Notes under the pieces: model-generated
Told to the model about the DNA's origin: nothing
Database searches by the model: none
Seen by the model: only the letters and a program-made list of their open reading frames with translations
Shown: positions 32,837 through 40,196 of the stretch, piece by piece
How positions within the stretch are numbered: the stretch's first letter is position 1
How the letters are laid out: each line of letters begins with the position of its first letter
Made by a program: the position numbers and the translations under genes
Assembly: GCA_018222835.1 (NCBI GenBank)
Contig: JAAEZN010000009.1
Span: 11,801-56,729 of the forward strand
Length of the DNA stretch: 44,929 nucleotides
DNA from: Algicola sp.
GTDB taxonomy: Bacteria; Bacteroidota; Bacteroidia; Flavobacteriales; Flavobacteriaceae
Direction: 5' to 3'

Positions 32837-33235
32837 TTATGCGTGTTTGGGCGGTTGGAACGGGCTATCGTCCCAAATGTGCGAGTAGGAGATTTGATAA
32901 TGAAAATTACCTTTAACAACAAGCGCTATTTCTGAACTTGCTTCTATAAAATTGTTGGAGTCCACTACGAATACCAGATTTTGGGCGCAGGGAGATTGAT
33001 TCTGAAAAGGTAATTTTTCGTGTTCCTTCTGTTCTTCTTTGTGCTTTTCACTGTGCGACTCTTTAAGTGCACCATAATGTTTGGAAACAAATACCATAAA
33101 GCTATCGCCATATTCCTCATTGTGGAATTGGTAGTGCTCAACTAAATCTCCAAGTTCCACCAAATCCTTTAAATGAATATTGGCTCCTTGGAGTAAGATA
33201 AGCAAGGAAACCCCTATGGTAATTAATTTGTTCAT
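32837..33235 (-). CDS. Exported His-rich protein of the metal-efflux operon
   Basis: A 132-residue protein with an N-terminal hydrophobic segment (MNKLITIGVSLLILLQGANI) that may be a signal peptide or anchor. The mature part is rich in His, Glu and Lys, including SKHYGALKESHSEKHKEEQK and EHEKLPFQ, then a Cys within NQSPCAQNLV. Small proteins like this accompany Cus-type fusion pumps in Flavobacteriaceae. A role as periplasmic metal sponge or sensor is likely but unproven. It is the first gene of the operon, and its ATG lies inside a 20-bp hairpin. Confidence 0.75.
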   Translation of the reverse strand: MNKLITIGVSLLILLQGANIHLKDLVELGDLVEHYQFHNEEYGDSFMVFVSKHYGALKESHSEKHKEEQKEHEKLPFQNQSPCAQNLVFVVDSNNFIEASSEIALVVKGNFHYQISYSHIWDDSPFQPPKHA

Positions 33236-33280
33236 CCTAACTACGTAAAATTACGAAGAATACGTAGTAGGATGAACAAA
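33227..33280. promoter_or_regulatory. 20-bp inverted repeat over the start of the metal-efflux operon
   Basis: Left arm 33227-33247 and right arm 33261-33280 pair over 20 bp with one bulged A (33239 or 33240) and a 13-nt loop. The start codon (33235-33233) and the next two codons lie in the left arm. TACG recurs near 33243, 33252 and 33261, about one helical turn apart. Within mRNA the hairpin would bury the start codon; as DNA it could be an operator. Confidence 0.65.
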
Positions 33281-33326
33281 GTTCTTTAATTTAGAATGAG
33301 TCTGATTATTTAATAGTCGCTAAAAC

Positions 33327-33485
33327 CTATTGGGTTTCAATAACTGATATTCCATTGTCTTTTAAAATCTGATTGATCTTTGGAAACTCTTTCTGCATCA
33401 CGCTTTTTAGTTTGGCCATATGACAGTCCAATTCTGCAGTAAGCTCATCATAAAAAGACCAAACCGTTGCATATTTTGAACCTTT
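33327..33485 (-). pseudogene. Truncated C-terminal gene fragment
   Basis: A 52-codon open stretch with an in-frame TAG just upstream (33486-33488) and a TAG at its end, but no start at the proper place; the only ATGs are internal. It reads GSKYATVWSFYDELTAELDC, then HMAKLKSVMQKEFPKINQIL and a short tail ending SVIETQ. The coiled, helical ending is like the C-terminus of large exported glycosyl-hydrolase/BNR-repeat proteins of Bacteroidota, though that resemblance is loose. The 5' part appears lost to deletion next to the 158-aa gene. Confidence 0.5.
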
Positions 33486-33518
33486 CTAAAAAATACGTTG
33501 TGGCTTATTGAGAAAAAC

Positions 33519-33995
33519 TCAAAAGCTAAGTTCTTCGAGAATCTCTCCATAATCGTATTGCAGATCTTCATGGAGCCCAGGGATTTTTTTGCCTATGTAT
33601 TCCAGTTGACGGATATATAAATTTTTTAAAGTGGTGTTCTGGTTGATGGAGGGTCGAAAAGACTTCAACTTTTCACAGAAATAAAGAAGCAGTTCAACTT
33701 CGGTAGCTTTGTCTCCCGAATAACGAATGTACTTTTTGATGGTGCGTAGGATCTTTCGAACACTTTTCTTAATGTAGAAATAACTATTGACGTTGATTTC
33801 GGCAAACATTTGGTCCACCTCTTCTTTTACCGCTTCAATGTACCCTTCCTCACTGTCCGATTCAAATAGCAGGTAGGTCAGTAATTCCTTGTTCTCTTTT
33901 TTGAACCTGGCCAAGCGCAAACAGAGCTGTGTTAGGTCTTCTTGTGATTTGAATTGGAGTTCTTTTTTTAGTTGGGCAATGGTAGCAGCTTTCAT
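33519..33995 (-). CDS. Conserved hypothetical protein, all-helical
   Basis: A 158-residue soluble, mostly helical protein with no signal peptide or membrane segment. Noticeable stretches: MKAATIAQLKKELQFKSQED at the start, a basic middle (FYIKKSVRKILRTIKKYIRY) and an acidic end (YDYGEILEELSF). It is 6 bp downstream of the SDR gene and is probably co-transcribed with it. I recognise it as a type seen in Flavobacteriaceae but know no function. Confidence 0.75.
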   Translation of the reverse strand: MKAATIAQLKKELQFKSQEDLTQLCLRLARFKKENKELLTYLLFESDSEEGYIEAVKEEVDQMFAEINVNSYFYIKKSVRKILRTIKKYIRYSGDKATEVELLLYFCEKLKSFRPSINQNTTLKNLYIRQLEYIGKKIPGLHEDLQYDYGEILEELSF

Positions 33996-34001
33996 AATAA
34001 A

Positions 34002-34757
34002 CTATCTTAAATAAGATGCTCCATTTACATCGATGATGGTTCCAGAGGAATAAGCCGCTTCTGCCGACGCCAAGAACAAAATGGCGTGGGCCACTTCTTC
34101 CGGTTGGGCCATTCGTTTAAATGGAGATTCACGAAGCAAATTTTCCCTTTCAACAGGGGTAAGGGTTTCTTTGGCCATTTCGGTCTCTGTAAATCCTGGT
34201 GCAACAACCCCAACATAAATGTTGTGCGGCGCCAATTTTTTGGCCAAGGATTGACTCATGGAATTCAAAGCAGCTTTGCTGGCACCATAAGCGGGTTTTG
34301 TGGGTTCTCCACGAAAAGCTCCACGGGAGGATACGCTAACAATATGTCCGCCACCAGTTTTAATCATGGCTTTAGCTCCCCAATAGCACAAGTTGGCAAC
34401 AGCAAACAAGTTAGTTTCAAAGGTTTTTTCCCAAGCATGCGTCCAATGGTCAAAATCTACGTAATCTATTTCATGAAAAATGGAAATCCCAGCATTGTTC
34501 ACCAACACATCCAAACGTCCAAATTCAGCTATAAAATCATTGATCAAGGCTTCGGATTCTGTTTTTTGTGAAATATCCTTCTTAAAAAGTTGATGCCCCT
34601 CCCCTGGTAATTCTGCCATGGTCTGTTGGGCAACTTCATCATTGCTTCGGTAATTGATGCCCACTTTAGCTCCTTTTTTGGCAAAGGCCATTGCCGTTGC
34701 TTTTCCGATACCTCGAGAGGCACCTGTAACAAGCACATATTTGTTGGTGAAATCCAT
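34002..34757 (-). CDS. SDR-family NAD(P)-dependent oxidoreductase
   Basis: A 251-residue classical short-chain dehydrogenase/reductase. The coenzyme motif is GASRGIG (residues 12-18), with NNAG at 87-90 and catalytic residues Asn116, Ser143/144, Tyr157 and Lys161 (YGASK). The Arg37-Ser38 pair after the second strand favours NADP(H). The sequence is FabG-like (3-oxoacyl-ACP reductase), but the genomic context lacks fatty-acid genes, so its substrate is unknown. Confidence 0.9.
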   Translation of the reverse strand: MDFTNKYVLVTGASRGIGKATAMAFAKKGAKVGINYRSNDEVAQQTMAELPGEGHQLFKKDISQKTESEALINDFIAEFGRLDVLVNNAGISIFHEIDYVDFDHWTHAWEKTFETNLFAVANLCYWGAKAMIKTGGGHIVSVSSRGAFRGEPTKPAYGASKAALNSMSQSLAKKLAPHNIYVGVVAPGFTETEMAKETLTPVERENLLRESPFKRMAQPEEVAHAILFLASAEAAYSSGTIIDVNGASYLR

Positions 34758-34805
34758 TATTGTTGGGTTTGTACAAAGGTCAACCTTAATTCACAATTCT
34801 AAAAA

Positions 34806-35525
34806 TTAATCCAGTTTGGGTTTTATTTCCGAAGATATCATTTGGTGAATGGTTCGATTTCTTATTAAGGTGTTTTGGTAATAAAATAAGATACCATTGA
34901 TTAAAAATCGTTTTAAGTCTATAGCGTTCAAGATAAAAATTTCCTCGTCTTTGCTCATACTACTTTTGGAACCTTTAAATATGCCTCCTTCAATCTCCAG
35001 TAATTTTGGGCCAATGGTTTGTCGCGTATAAGTTTCGTCTGCGGCCAATTGTTGGTTGGTATAGTTGTTTAGATCGTTATAATAATTGAACAATGAATCC
35101 ACGATGGATTGGTTTGAAATCAATTCCAATTTCCCTGTTGAAATCAAATTATCGAAAGTGGATGTTTGGGGTTGAAATCTAAATAGGCCGATAAGTGAAC
35201 GGAACATATTTTCGTTCGTGAATTCTTTGAGTTTTTTATCTCGCAGTAGAACTTCTAAACTAGTCAAACTGTCCAGGGTGAAATTCAATTGTCGCATTCT
35301 ATTGCTTAAATAAACAGTGTCCTGAACCAGATTAACCTGCAATTTATTTAAATAAAACTGCTCTTCATTTTTATTGTTTTTTTCTTGGTTCCAAGTGTTG
35401 ATTTGCAAGGCCAACAATATCCCAATAACTACAAGAATAATTTCACCAATGGCATAAAACAAGTATTTGGAGAATCGGTTTTGGGAAAGCAGTGCTTTTC
35501 TGATTTTTCTGAATATAGTTGGCAT
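34806..35525 (-). CDS. DUF6090 family protein
   Basis: A 239-residue protein. The start is set at the ATG at 35525, because the longer frame begins with TTG. The N-terminus is the family hallmark: MPTIFRKIRKALLSQNRFSK, YLFYAIGEIILVVIGILLAL and QINTWNQ, i.e. a short cytoplasmic basic part and one transmembrane helix, followed by a helical domain outside the membrane. These proteins are abundant in Flavobacteriaceae and of unknown function. It is a one-gene unit, divergent from the gene at 35652. Confidence 0.88.
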   Translation of the reverse strand: MPTIFRKIRKALLSQNRFSKYLFYAIGEIILVVIGILLALQINTWNQEKNNKNEEQFYLNKLQVNLVQDTVYLSNRMRQLNFTLDSLTSLEVLLRDKKLKEFTNENMFRSLIGLFRFQPQTSTFDNLISTGKLELISNQSIVDSLFNYYNDLNNYTNQQLAADETYTRQTIGPKLLEIEGGIFKGSKSSMSKDEEIFILNAIDLKRFLINGILFYYQNTLIRNRTIHQMISSEIKPKLD

Positions 35526-35651
35526 GGTCAGTGGTTTGTTTAAAGATAACAACTTCGAACACAATATTATATGGAATATGTGGTTGTTGTATTAATTAGC
35601 TTCCTTTGCAATAGGATTTTTTAATGTGCAATCCGATATTCGAGAATTACT

Positions 35652-36095
35652 ATGGGAATTAAAAAAAGACATTGGCTGTGGAACATCCTCATTATTCTTA
35701 CACTGATTGTTTGTTCGATCGCCTTTGTGGCCCATTACAAGAACTGGCACAAGATTGAAGATGGAAACCTAAAGGTTTTAACGGGTATTTATTATCAAAA
35801 AATAGCTCTGTCCGAAATGGATAGTGTATTGTTGGTAGATAAACTGCCCGAAATGGAACGTTCCAGTGGGTTTTCATGGAAAGAAAAGGAAAAAGGGGTT
35901 TTTAATGATTCCTTGACCAACTCCAAGGTTTATGTTTTTGTGGATGATCTCTATCAACAAAAAATAAAAGTGGTACATCACGATACTTTGAAATTATACA
36001 TGAACCTAAAGGATAGTCTAAAAACCCAAGAATTATTTGCACTTTTGCGTACTGAATTGATGAATCAACAGGAAACTGCGAAAGGACTCCAATAA
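35652..36095 (+). CDS. Single-pass membrane protein of unknown function
   Basis: A 147-residue protein with a short cytoplasmic basic head (MGIKKRHWLWN), one transmembrane helix (about 11-28, ILIILTLIVCSIAFVAHY) and a soluble outer domain of about 115 residues. It is the first gene of a plus-strand run with the DUF2141 and DUF423 genes (2-bp and 16-bp gaps), so these may share a transcript. No family recognised. Confidence 0.7.
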   Translation: MGIKKRHWLWNILIILTLIVCSIAFVAHYKNWHKIEDGNLKVLTGIYYQKIALSEMDSVLLVDKLPEMERSSGFSWKEKEKGVFNDSLTNSKVYVFVDDLYQQKIKVVHHDTLKLYMNLKDSLKTQELFALLRTELMNQQETAKGLQ

Positions 36096-36097
36096 GT

Positions 36098-36502
36098 ATG
36101 AAAAGGTTTTTGTTTTTATTCCTATTACCTGTTGTGGGCTTTTCCCAGAATACTTTGTCGGTTCAGGTGAACAATGTAAAATCCCAAAAGGGAAAGGTTA
36201 GCGTTGCAGTTTATGATTCCAATGAAGGGTTTTTATCCTTTGACCAAGTCTTGAAAACGAAAAGTGTGGTGGCCGACCAGGGTAGTGTTGTGCTACATAT
36301 TTCCGACCTTCCTTCTGGTGAGTATGCTTTGGCCGTTTTCCACGATGAGAACGATAACGGAAAGTTGGACACCAATTGGTTGGGCATCCCAAAAGAGAAG
36401 GTGGCGTTTTCCAATGCCAAGATGAAGACTTTTGGGCCTCCAAAATATCAAGAGTGTGCATTTAGAATGGAGTCCGACCACGAAATCCATATTGATTTTT
36501 AA
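36098..36502 (+). CDS. DUF2141 domain-containing exported protein
   Basis: A 134-residue protein with signal peptide MKRFLFLFLLPVVGFSQ. The mature part is the DUF2141 beta-sandwich: SVQVNNVKSQKGKVSVAVYD, LPSGEYALAVFHDENDNGKL, DTNWLGIPKEKVAFSN and the final YQECAFRMES. The DENDNGKLDTN stretch looks like a calcium-type loop. It is periplasmic or surface-associated and of unknown function. It is in an apparent three-gene run. Confidence 0.9.
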   Translation: MKRFLFLFLLPVVGFSQNTLSVQVNNVKSQKGKVSVAVYDSNEGFLSFDQVLKTKSVVADQGSVVLHISDLPSGEYALAVFHDENDNGKLDTNWLGIPKEKVAFSNAKMKTFGPPKYQECAFRMESDHEIHIDF

Positions 36503-36518
36503 ACAAACCTAAAAAACT

Positions 36519-36911
36519 ATGGAAACAATTTTTATGGCCCAATTAATGGGTGCCCTATATGGGTTATTGGCAGTAATTTTTGGTGCCTTTGGCGCCCATG
36601 CACTAAAAAAGAAATTGACCCCTGAACTGTTACATAGTTTTGAAACAGGGGTCAAATATCAAATGTACCATGCTATTGTGTTGTTGATCTTAGGATTTAA
36701 TCTGAGTTTTGATTCGTCCTTGGATAGCGTGGTGGTCAATTGTTTTATTTTTGGAACACTTTTGTTCTCGTTCAGCATTTATGCACTCTGTTTGGGAGCT
36801 GCAAAAGGCAACAAACCTCGTTTTCTGGGGCCTGTGACTCCTATAGGAGGTTTGCTGTTGGTCGTGGGTTGGTCGTTGTTGCTCTATTCCTTTGTTTCCA
36901 ATCAGGTTTAA
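36519..36911 (+). CDS. DUF423 family membrane protein
   Basis: A 130-residue protein with four hydrophobic helices and the DUF423 signature: GALYGLLAVIFGAFGAHALK, FETGVKYQMYHAIVLLILGF and LGPVTPIGGLLLVVGWSLLL. It is an inner-membrane protein of unknown function. Its stop overlaps the end of the convergent DUF4097 gene by 4 bp. Confidence 0.92.
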   Translation: METIFMAQLMGALYGLLAVIFGAFGAHALKKKLTPELLHSFETGVKYQMYHAIVLLILGFNLSFDSSLDSVVVNCFIFGTLLFSFSIYALCLGAAKGNKPRFLGPVTPIGGLLLVVGWSLLLYSFVSNQV

Positions 36912-37618
36912 AGGCGTAAGTACATATTCCCGTTTATGGTATTCAATTTTAGACGGTGGGTGGCGTTGTCAAAGCTGCCTTCCACTTTTTGGCCCACATA
37001 TCGGTCGGAAACGGTAAGGTTCATACCCTCATCGGCATAGATGCTACCGTGAATGGTTTCGGCGACCAATCTGGAATTTTTCATTACCAGATCTATTTCT
37101 CCATTAATGGTTCCTAGATCCATATCCCCATTATATTTTTTTATATCGATATCCCCATTGATCAGATCAGCGGTAAAATCACCCTCAATAATTTCCGATG
37201 TAAGGTCGCCATTAATGCTGCTAACCTTAAGGGTTGCTCCTTTGGGAACATAAAGTACATAGTTGAACTCGTAGGTATCTCCTTCAAAATAATAACCCTT
37301 TTTGTCCGGGCGTGTTTTCTTCCATTCGGCTTTAAAGGCATCAAACACATCCTCTACATTGGAAACGATGCTTAAGAAACTGCTGCTCTCATCAATATCA
37401 AGTTTAAATTTGTCCAGATATTTTCCATCTTCAATACTGATATCGGCTTTAAAATAAACGGTGGATTTTTCCCAGGTCTTTACCTCGATGTTGTTGGCAA
37501 ACTTCACATCCAAATCAATGGATTGGCCTGAATAATTAAAGCTTTTTTCAATGACTTTTTGTGCGGAGAGGGATAGTGTTGCCAGTCCCACAAAGGCTGT
37601 GATGATTAATTTTTTCAT
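36908..37618 (-). CDS. DUF4097-type exported beta-helix protein (second copy)
   Basis: A 236-residue protein starting at the ATG at 37618, which gives a clear signal peptide (MKKLIITAFVGLATLSLSAQ). The longer frame runs into a REP-like repeat and is not credible. The mature part is a right-handed beta-helix-like run of short repeated units (KVSSINGDLTSEIIEGDFTA, DLINGDIDIKKYNGDMDLGT, INGEIDLVMK). It is a paralogue-like neighbour of the gene at 37748-38500, in the same operon as an ECF sigma and anti-sigma pair, and is probably an envelope adhesin-like or stress-related protein. Confidence 0.85.
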   Translation of the reverse strand: MKKLIITAFVGLATLSLSAQKVIEKSFNYSGQSIDLDVKFANNIEVKTWEKSTVYFKADISIEDGKYLDKFKLDIDESSSFLSIVSNVEDVFDAFKAEWKKTRPDKKGYYFEGDTYEFNYVLYVPKGATLKVSSINGDLTSEIIEGDFTADLINGDIDIKKYNGDMDLGTINGEIDLVMKNSRLVAETIHGSIYADEGMNLTVSDRYVGQKVEGSFDNATHRLKLNTINGNMYLRL

Positions 37619-37662
37619 GACTGTTCGATTTTTGATTTTAATATGTAATTGATGTTTTGTCA

Positions 37663-37736
37663 TCTTGAGCCTTTCGACTTCGCTCAAGACAAGCTCCATT
37701 AAAAGATGAATACATCTCGACTGCGCTCGACGATGT
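37663..37736. repeat. REP-like palindromic elements (two adjacent)
   Basis: The first has perfect 8-bp arms TCTTGAGC / GCTCAAGA (37663-37670 with 37682-37689). The second centres on TCTCGACTGCGCTCGAC (37715-37731), flanked by ACATC and GATGT arms. The same 17 bases recur at 40006-40022. These are typical dispersed intergenic repeats of Flavobacteriaceae and may act as hairpins or terminators between the two DUF4097 genes. Confidence 0.7.
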
Positions 37737-37747
37737 GATACTTTAGT

Positions 37748-38500
37748 TTATTTTTTTCTTAGATACATGTTCCCGTTGGTGGATTTCATGGAAATCTTGA
37801 CCCCTCCTCCGTTGATGGATGCTTTAATATCCCGCCCCAATATGGACTTTAGCCCTTTCTTGTCCTCGGCTTTTACATCAAAGTCGGTATAGACATTGCC
37901 ATTAATGGTACTCAAGGCTAAGTTGGCCGGGGTATTGGCAGGAAGACTAACATCTACGGCCCCATTGGTGGAATAGAGGGAAATAGGGGAGTTCTGGGTT
38001 ATTTTTCCGAAAACGACTTCCATTTCACCGTTCAACGAATTAGCTGTTACTGGGCCGTTTATGTTCAATATTTTTACACCTCCGTTGAGTTGTGCATCCG
38101 CTTCTATTTCACCAGAAAAGCCATCGATTTCGATATCTCCGTTCCATGTGCTTTTTACTGCAATATTTTGTGAAGCGGGCAGATAAATTTCGGCCCCTTT
38201 GCTCTTTCTTAAATTGTACACGATCAAAGTGTTGCCATCTTGGACTACGGAGAATCCAACATTGGTGTTGTCGGTGCCGCCTTCGCCTACCAGTTTTAAT
38301 CCCTTGGCGCGTTCCGGGGCTTTGACCTCCGGGCCGGATTTGATCAGGAGCTCGTTGGTATTATGGGTTTTGACCGTAATATCCGTTTTGGATTCAATTT
38401 TTACCCATTCGATTCCGTTGAGTGATTTGGTGTAATCGGATTGCGCGTTGGCAATGGCACCCACAAATAGGGCCATTAGAATAATTGTGAATTTTCTCAT
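37748..38500 (-). CDS. DUF4097-type exported beta-helix protein (first copy)
   Basis: A 250-residue protein with signal peptide MRKFTIILMALFVGAIANAQ. The mature part has repeated short beta-strands typical of DUF4097: NIAVKSTWNGDIEIDGFSGE, IEADAQLNGGVKILNINGPV, TANSLNGEMEVVFG and a C-terminal MKSTNGNMYLRKK. It follows the HEAT-repeat anti-sigma gene by 19 bp and belongs to the sigma-factor operon. Function unknown; a surface role is likely. Confidence 0.87.
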   Translation of the reverse strand: MRKFTIILMALFVGAIANAQSDYTKSLNGIEWVKIESKTDITVKTHNTNELLIKSGPEVKAPERAKGLKLVGEGGTDNTNVGFSVVQDGNTLIVYNLRKSKGAEIYLPASQNIAVKSTWNGDIEIDGFSGEIEADAQLNGGVKILNINGPVTANSLNGEMEVVFGKITQNSPISLYSTNGAVDVSLPANTPANLALSTINGNVYTDFDVKAEDKKGLKSILGRDIKASINGGGVKISMKSTNGNMYLRKK

Positions 38501-38519
38501 GATTTTCGCTTTTTGATGT

Positions 38520-39305
38520 TTAAGATATACTTGGCAATACTGCCCTGATTTGTTCTTTTATAAAGGGTTGTGTGTCGTCTTTTTCCAATAATTTTTTCAT
38601 GGGTTCGGCCGCCTTTTTCTCTTGTATCTGAACCAATGCTTGAATGATGGAGACTTGTATGCTGGGGTTCTTTTCTTTTTCCAATACCTCTATAAATGTA
38701 TTTTTTACGGTTTCGGAAGAAGTAAATTTCACCAATGCCTCAAAGGCGGTCATTCGAACATTGTCGTTTTCGTCGTAGAGTAAACGATTGCTCAAAGCTT
38801 GGATAATGGCTTCATCCGGCTGTTCAAATTCCTCAATAAAATTTACTCCTTGGATCCGCTTACTGGCAGACTGATTTTCCATGAGAGAAAGCATGGCCGT
38901 TTGTTTCATTTGATTGGTCTCGTTTTGCAACTGTGCAATGTCCTCGTTCACTTTTCGCTGTTGAAAAAGACTTCCCATCTGGAATGCTGCCACCAATAGG
39001 GCAATGCTGGCCGCTATCTTTAGCACATTTCCTGCCCAGGTGGATGATGCTTTGGACCCCAACTGTACCACTTTGCCCTGTTCTGCTTTTTCTTGCTCAA
39101 GAACTTGTTCAAATCTTGACTTTAACCTATCCGAGGGAACGAGAACACTTTGGTCCATTACCTGTAAAAAGGTTTTCATTTCCTCTACTTCTTTTTTGAA
39201 GTCTTCGGATTGCTCAAGGTACTGTTCAAACCTGTTTTTTTCAGATGGGTTTAATTTGCCGTCCAGATAATCCGGGATTTGGTCATAAAATTGATTATTG
39301 TCCAT
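38520..39305 (-). CDS. Anti-sigma-like membrane protein with HEAT repeats
   Basis: A 261-residue protein. I chose the ATG at 39305, just after the sigma-factor stop; the longer frame starts with GTG inside the sigma gene. The N-terminus (NQFYDQIPDYLDGKLNPSEK) resembles the anti-sigma/zinc-finger-type head without its Cys. One transmembrane segment follows (about 105-122, VLKIAASIALLVAAFQMG), then a C-terminal domain of HEAT-like helix pairs (VRMTAFEALVKFTSSETVK, SIQVSIIQALVQIQEKKAAE). It probably holds the ECF sigma factor at the inner membrane and senses an envelope signal. The next two DUF4097 genes are likely targets or co-regulated. Confidence 0.82.
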   Translation of the reverse strand: MDNNQFYDQIPDYLDGKLNPSEKNRFEQYLEQSEDFKKEVEEMKTFLQVMDQSVLVPSDRLKSRFEQVLEQEKAEQGKVVQLGSKASSTWAGNVLKIAASIALLVAAFQMGSLFQQRKVNEDIAQLQNETNQMKQTAMLSLMENQSASKRIQGVNFIEEFEQPDEAIIQALSNRLLYDENDNVRMTAFEALVKFTSSETVKNTFIEVLEKEKNPSIQVSIIQALVQIQEKKAAEPMKKLLEKDDTQPFIKEQIRAVLPSIS

Positions 39306-39307
39306 GG

Positions 39308-39832
39308 CTATATATTTTCTAAATAGATATTCTTCAGTTTTTTTAAGATTCTGCACACTTTGGTTTTTACTGCTCCGGGAGTGCTTCCCATTATTTGGGC
39401 AAGGTCGTCGTATTTGATTTCCTGATAACGGTTCAATATAACCAGTTCCCTATCGTAAGGATCAAGTTTGCTCAGGGCATATTGGAGGTGGGCATTGTTT
39501 TCTGTGGCATTATTTTCTTCCTCCACCACTTTGTAGGCCAAGACCTCGATATCATCATGGGCTTTATGGTTTCTTGTGTAATGTGTTTTAAGGCTGTTCC
39601 TTGCAATGGTGAACATCCAGGACAAGAAAGACCCATTGTTGTACGAGTGCCGATACTTGATCAATTTGTAAAAAACATCTTGTGTAAGATCTTCTGCCAA
39701 CATACGATCTCCCGACATTTTGTATAGAAAATTATACACATGTTTATGGTGTCGGTCAAAAAGCTCCTTGAGTAAATCCAAGTTGCCCTCGGATACTTTT
39801 TGCATGATCATTTCATCTGAAATTGTTTCCAA
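39308..39832 (-). CDS. ECF-type RNA polymerase sigma factor
   Basis: A 174-residue sigma factor with region 2 (VYNFLYKMSGDRMLAEDLTQDVFYKLIKYR, then SFLSWMFTIARNSLKTHYTR) and region 4 (ALSKLDPYDRELVILNRYQE, IKYDDLAQIMGSTPGAVKTK). It is the first gene of an operon with the HEAT-repeat anti-sigma-like protein and two DUF4097 proteins. This arrangement implies envelope-stress sensing. Its probable promoter region (39833-40045) has no clear TAnnTTTG box, so it may be autoregulated. Confidence 0.92.
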   Translation of the reverse strand: METISDEMIMQKVSEGNLDLLKELFDRHHKHVYNFLYKMSGDRMLAEDLTQDVFYKLIKYRHSYNNGSFLSWMFTIARNSLKTHYTRNHKAHDDIEVLAYKVVEEENNATENNAHLQYALSKLDPYDRELVILNRYQEIKYDDLAQIMGSTPGAVKTKVCRILKKLKNIYLENI

Positions 39833-40002
39833 ATGCTGCTTTTTTAGTTGGCGTTTGTCTTATATAGTCAAGAAATTACAAAAGGTTACAGAAAGGGGAT
39901 AAAAAAAATAAAAAATTGTTTAGAGTAGAGGTGAGGAGTTGAAAAATAAGATGCAAGAATGCCACTCCGAGTATAGTTGAAGATATACCAGACTAAAAGT
40001 TA

Positions 40003-40024
40003 AGGTCTCGACTGCGCTCGACCT
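40003..40024. repeat. REP-like palindrome, third copy
   Basis: AGGTCTCGACTGCGCTCGAC followed by CT. The 17-nt core is identical to that at 37715-37731, but the outer arms differ (AGGT/ACCT here, ACATC/GATGT there) while staying complementary. It lies just downstream of the feo genes on their strand. Confidence 0.7.
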
Positions 40025-40045
40025 GACAAATAAATTCAGAAGTTG

Positions 40046-40189
40046 CTAACTGCAACCACAGTTGTCACTTCCGCAGGAATTGGAATTGTTTTTTCCTTTA
40101 TTAAAAAGTGATTTTGGAATAAAGAATTTCCAAATAAGATAGCCTGCTGCGATTACCAAGGTTCCGTATGCCAATATTTGTTGAATCAT
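40046..40189 (-). CDS. FeoB-associated Cys-rich membrane peptide
   Basis: A 47-residue protein, below usual ORF cut-offs, starting at the ATG at 40189, 7 bp after the feoB stop. It has one transmembrane helix (about 5-24, ILAYGTLVIAAGYLIWKFFI) and a Cys/Asn/Gly-rich C-terminal tail, NSNSCGSDNCGCS. Short Cys-rich peptides of this type commonly follow feoB in Bacteroidota. A role in ferrous iron handling or in assembling or regulating FeoB is inferred. Confidence 0.85.
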   Translation of the reverse strand: MIQQILAYGTLVIAAGYLIWKFFIPKSLFNKGKNNSNSCGSDNCGCS

Positions 40190-40196
40190 TCTACAG

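Noticed and set aside
37618..37699. N-terminal extension of the second DUF4097 protein (27 residues)
   Set aside because: It is the translation of a REP-like repeat lying upstream. A clean signal peptide starts at the internal ATG at 37618.
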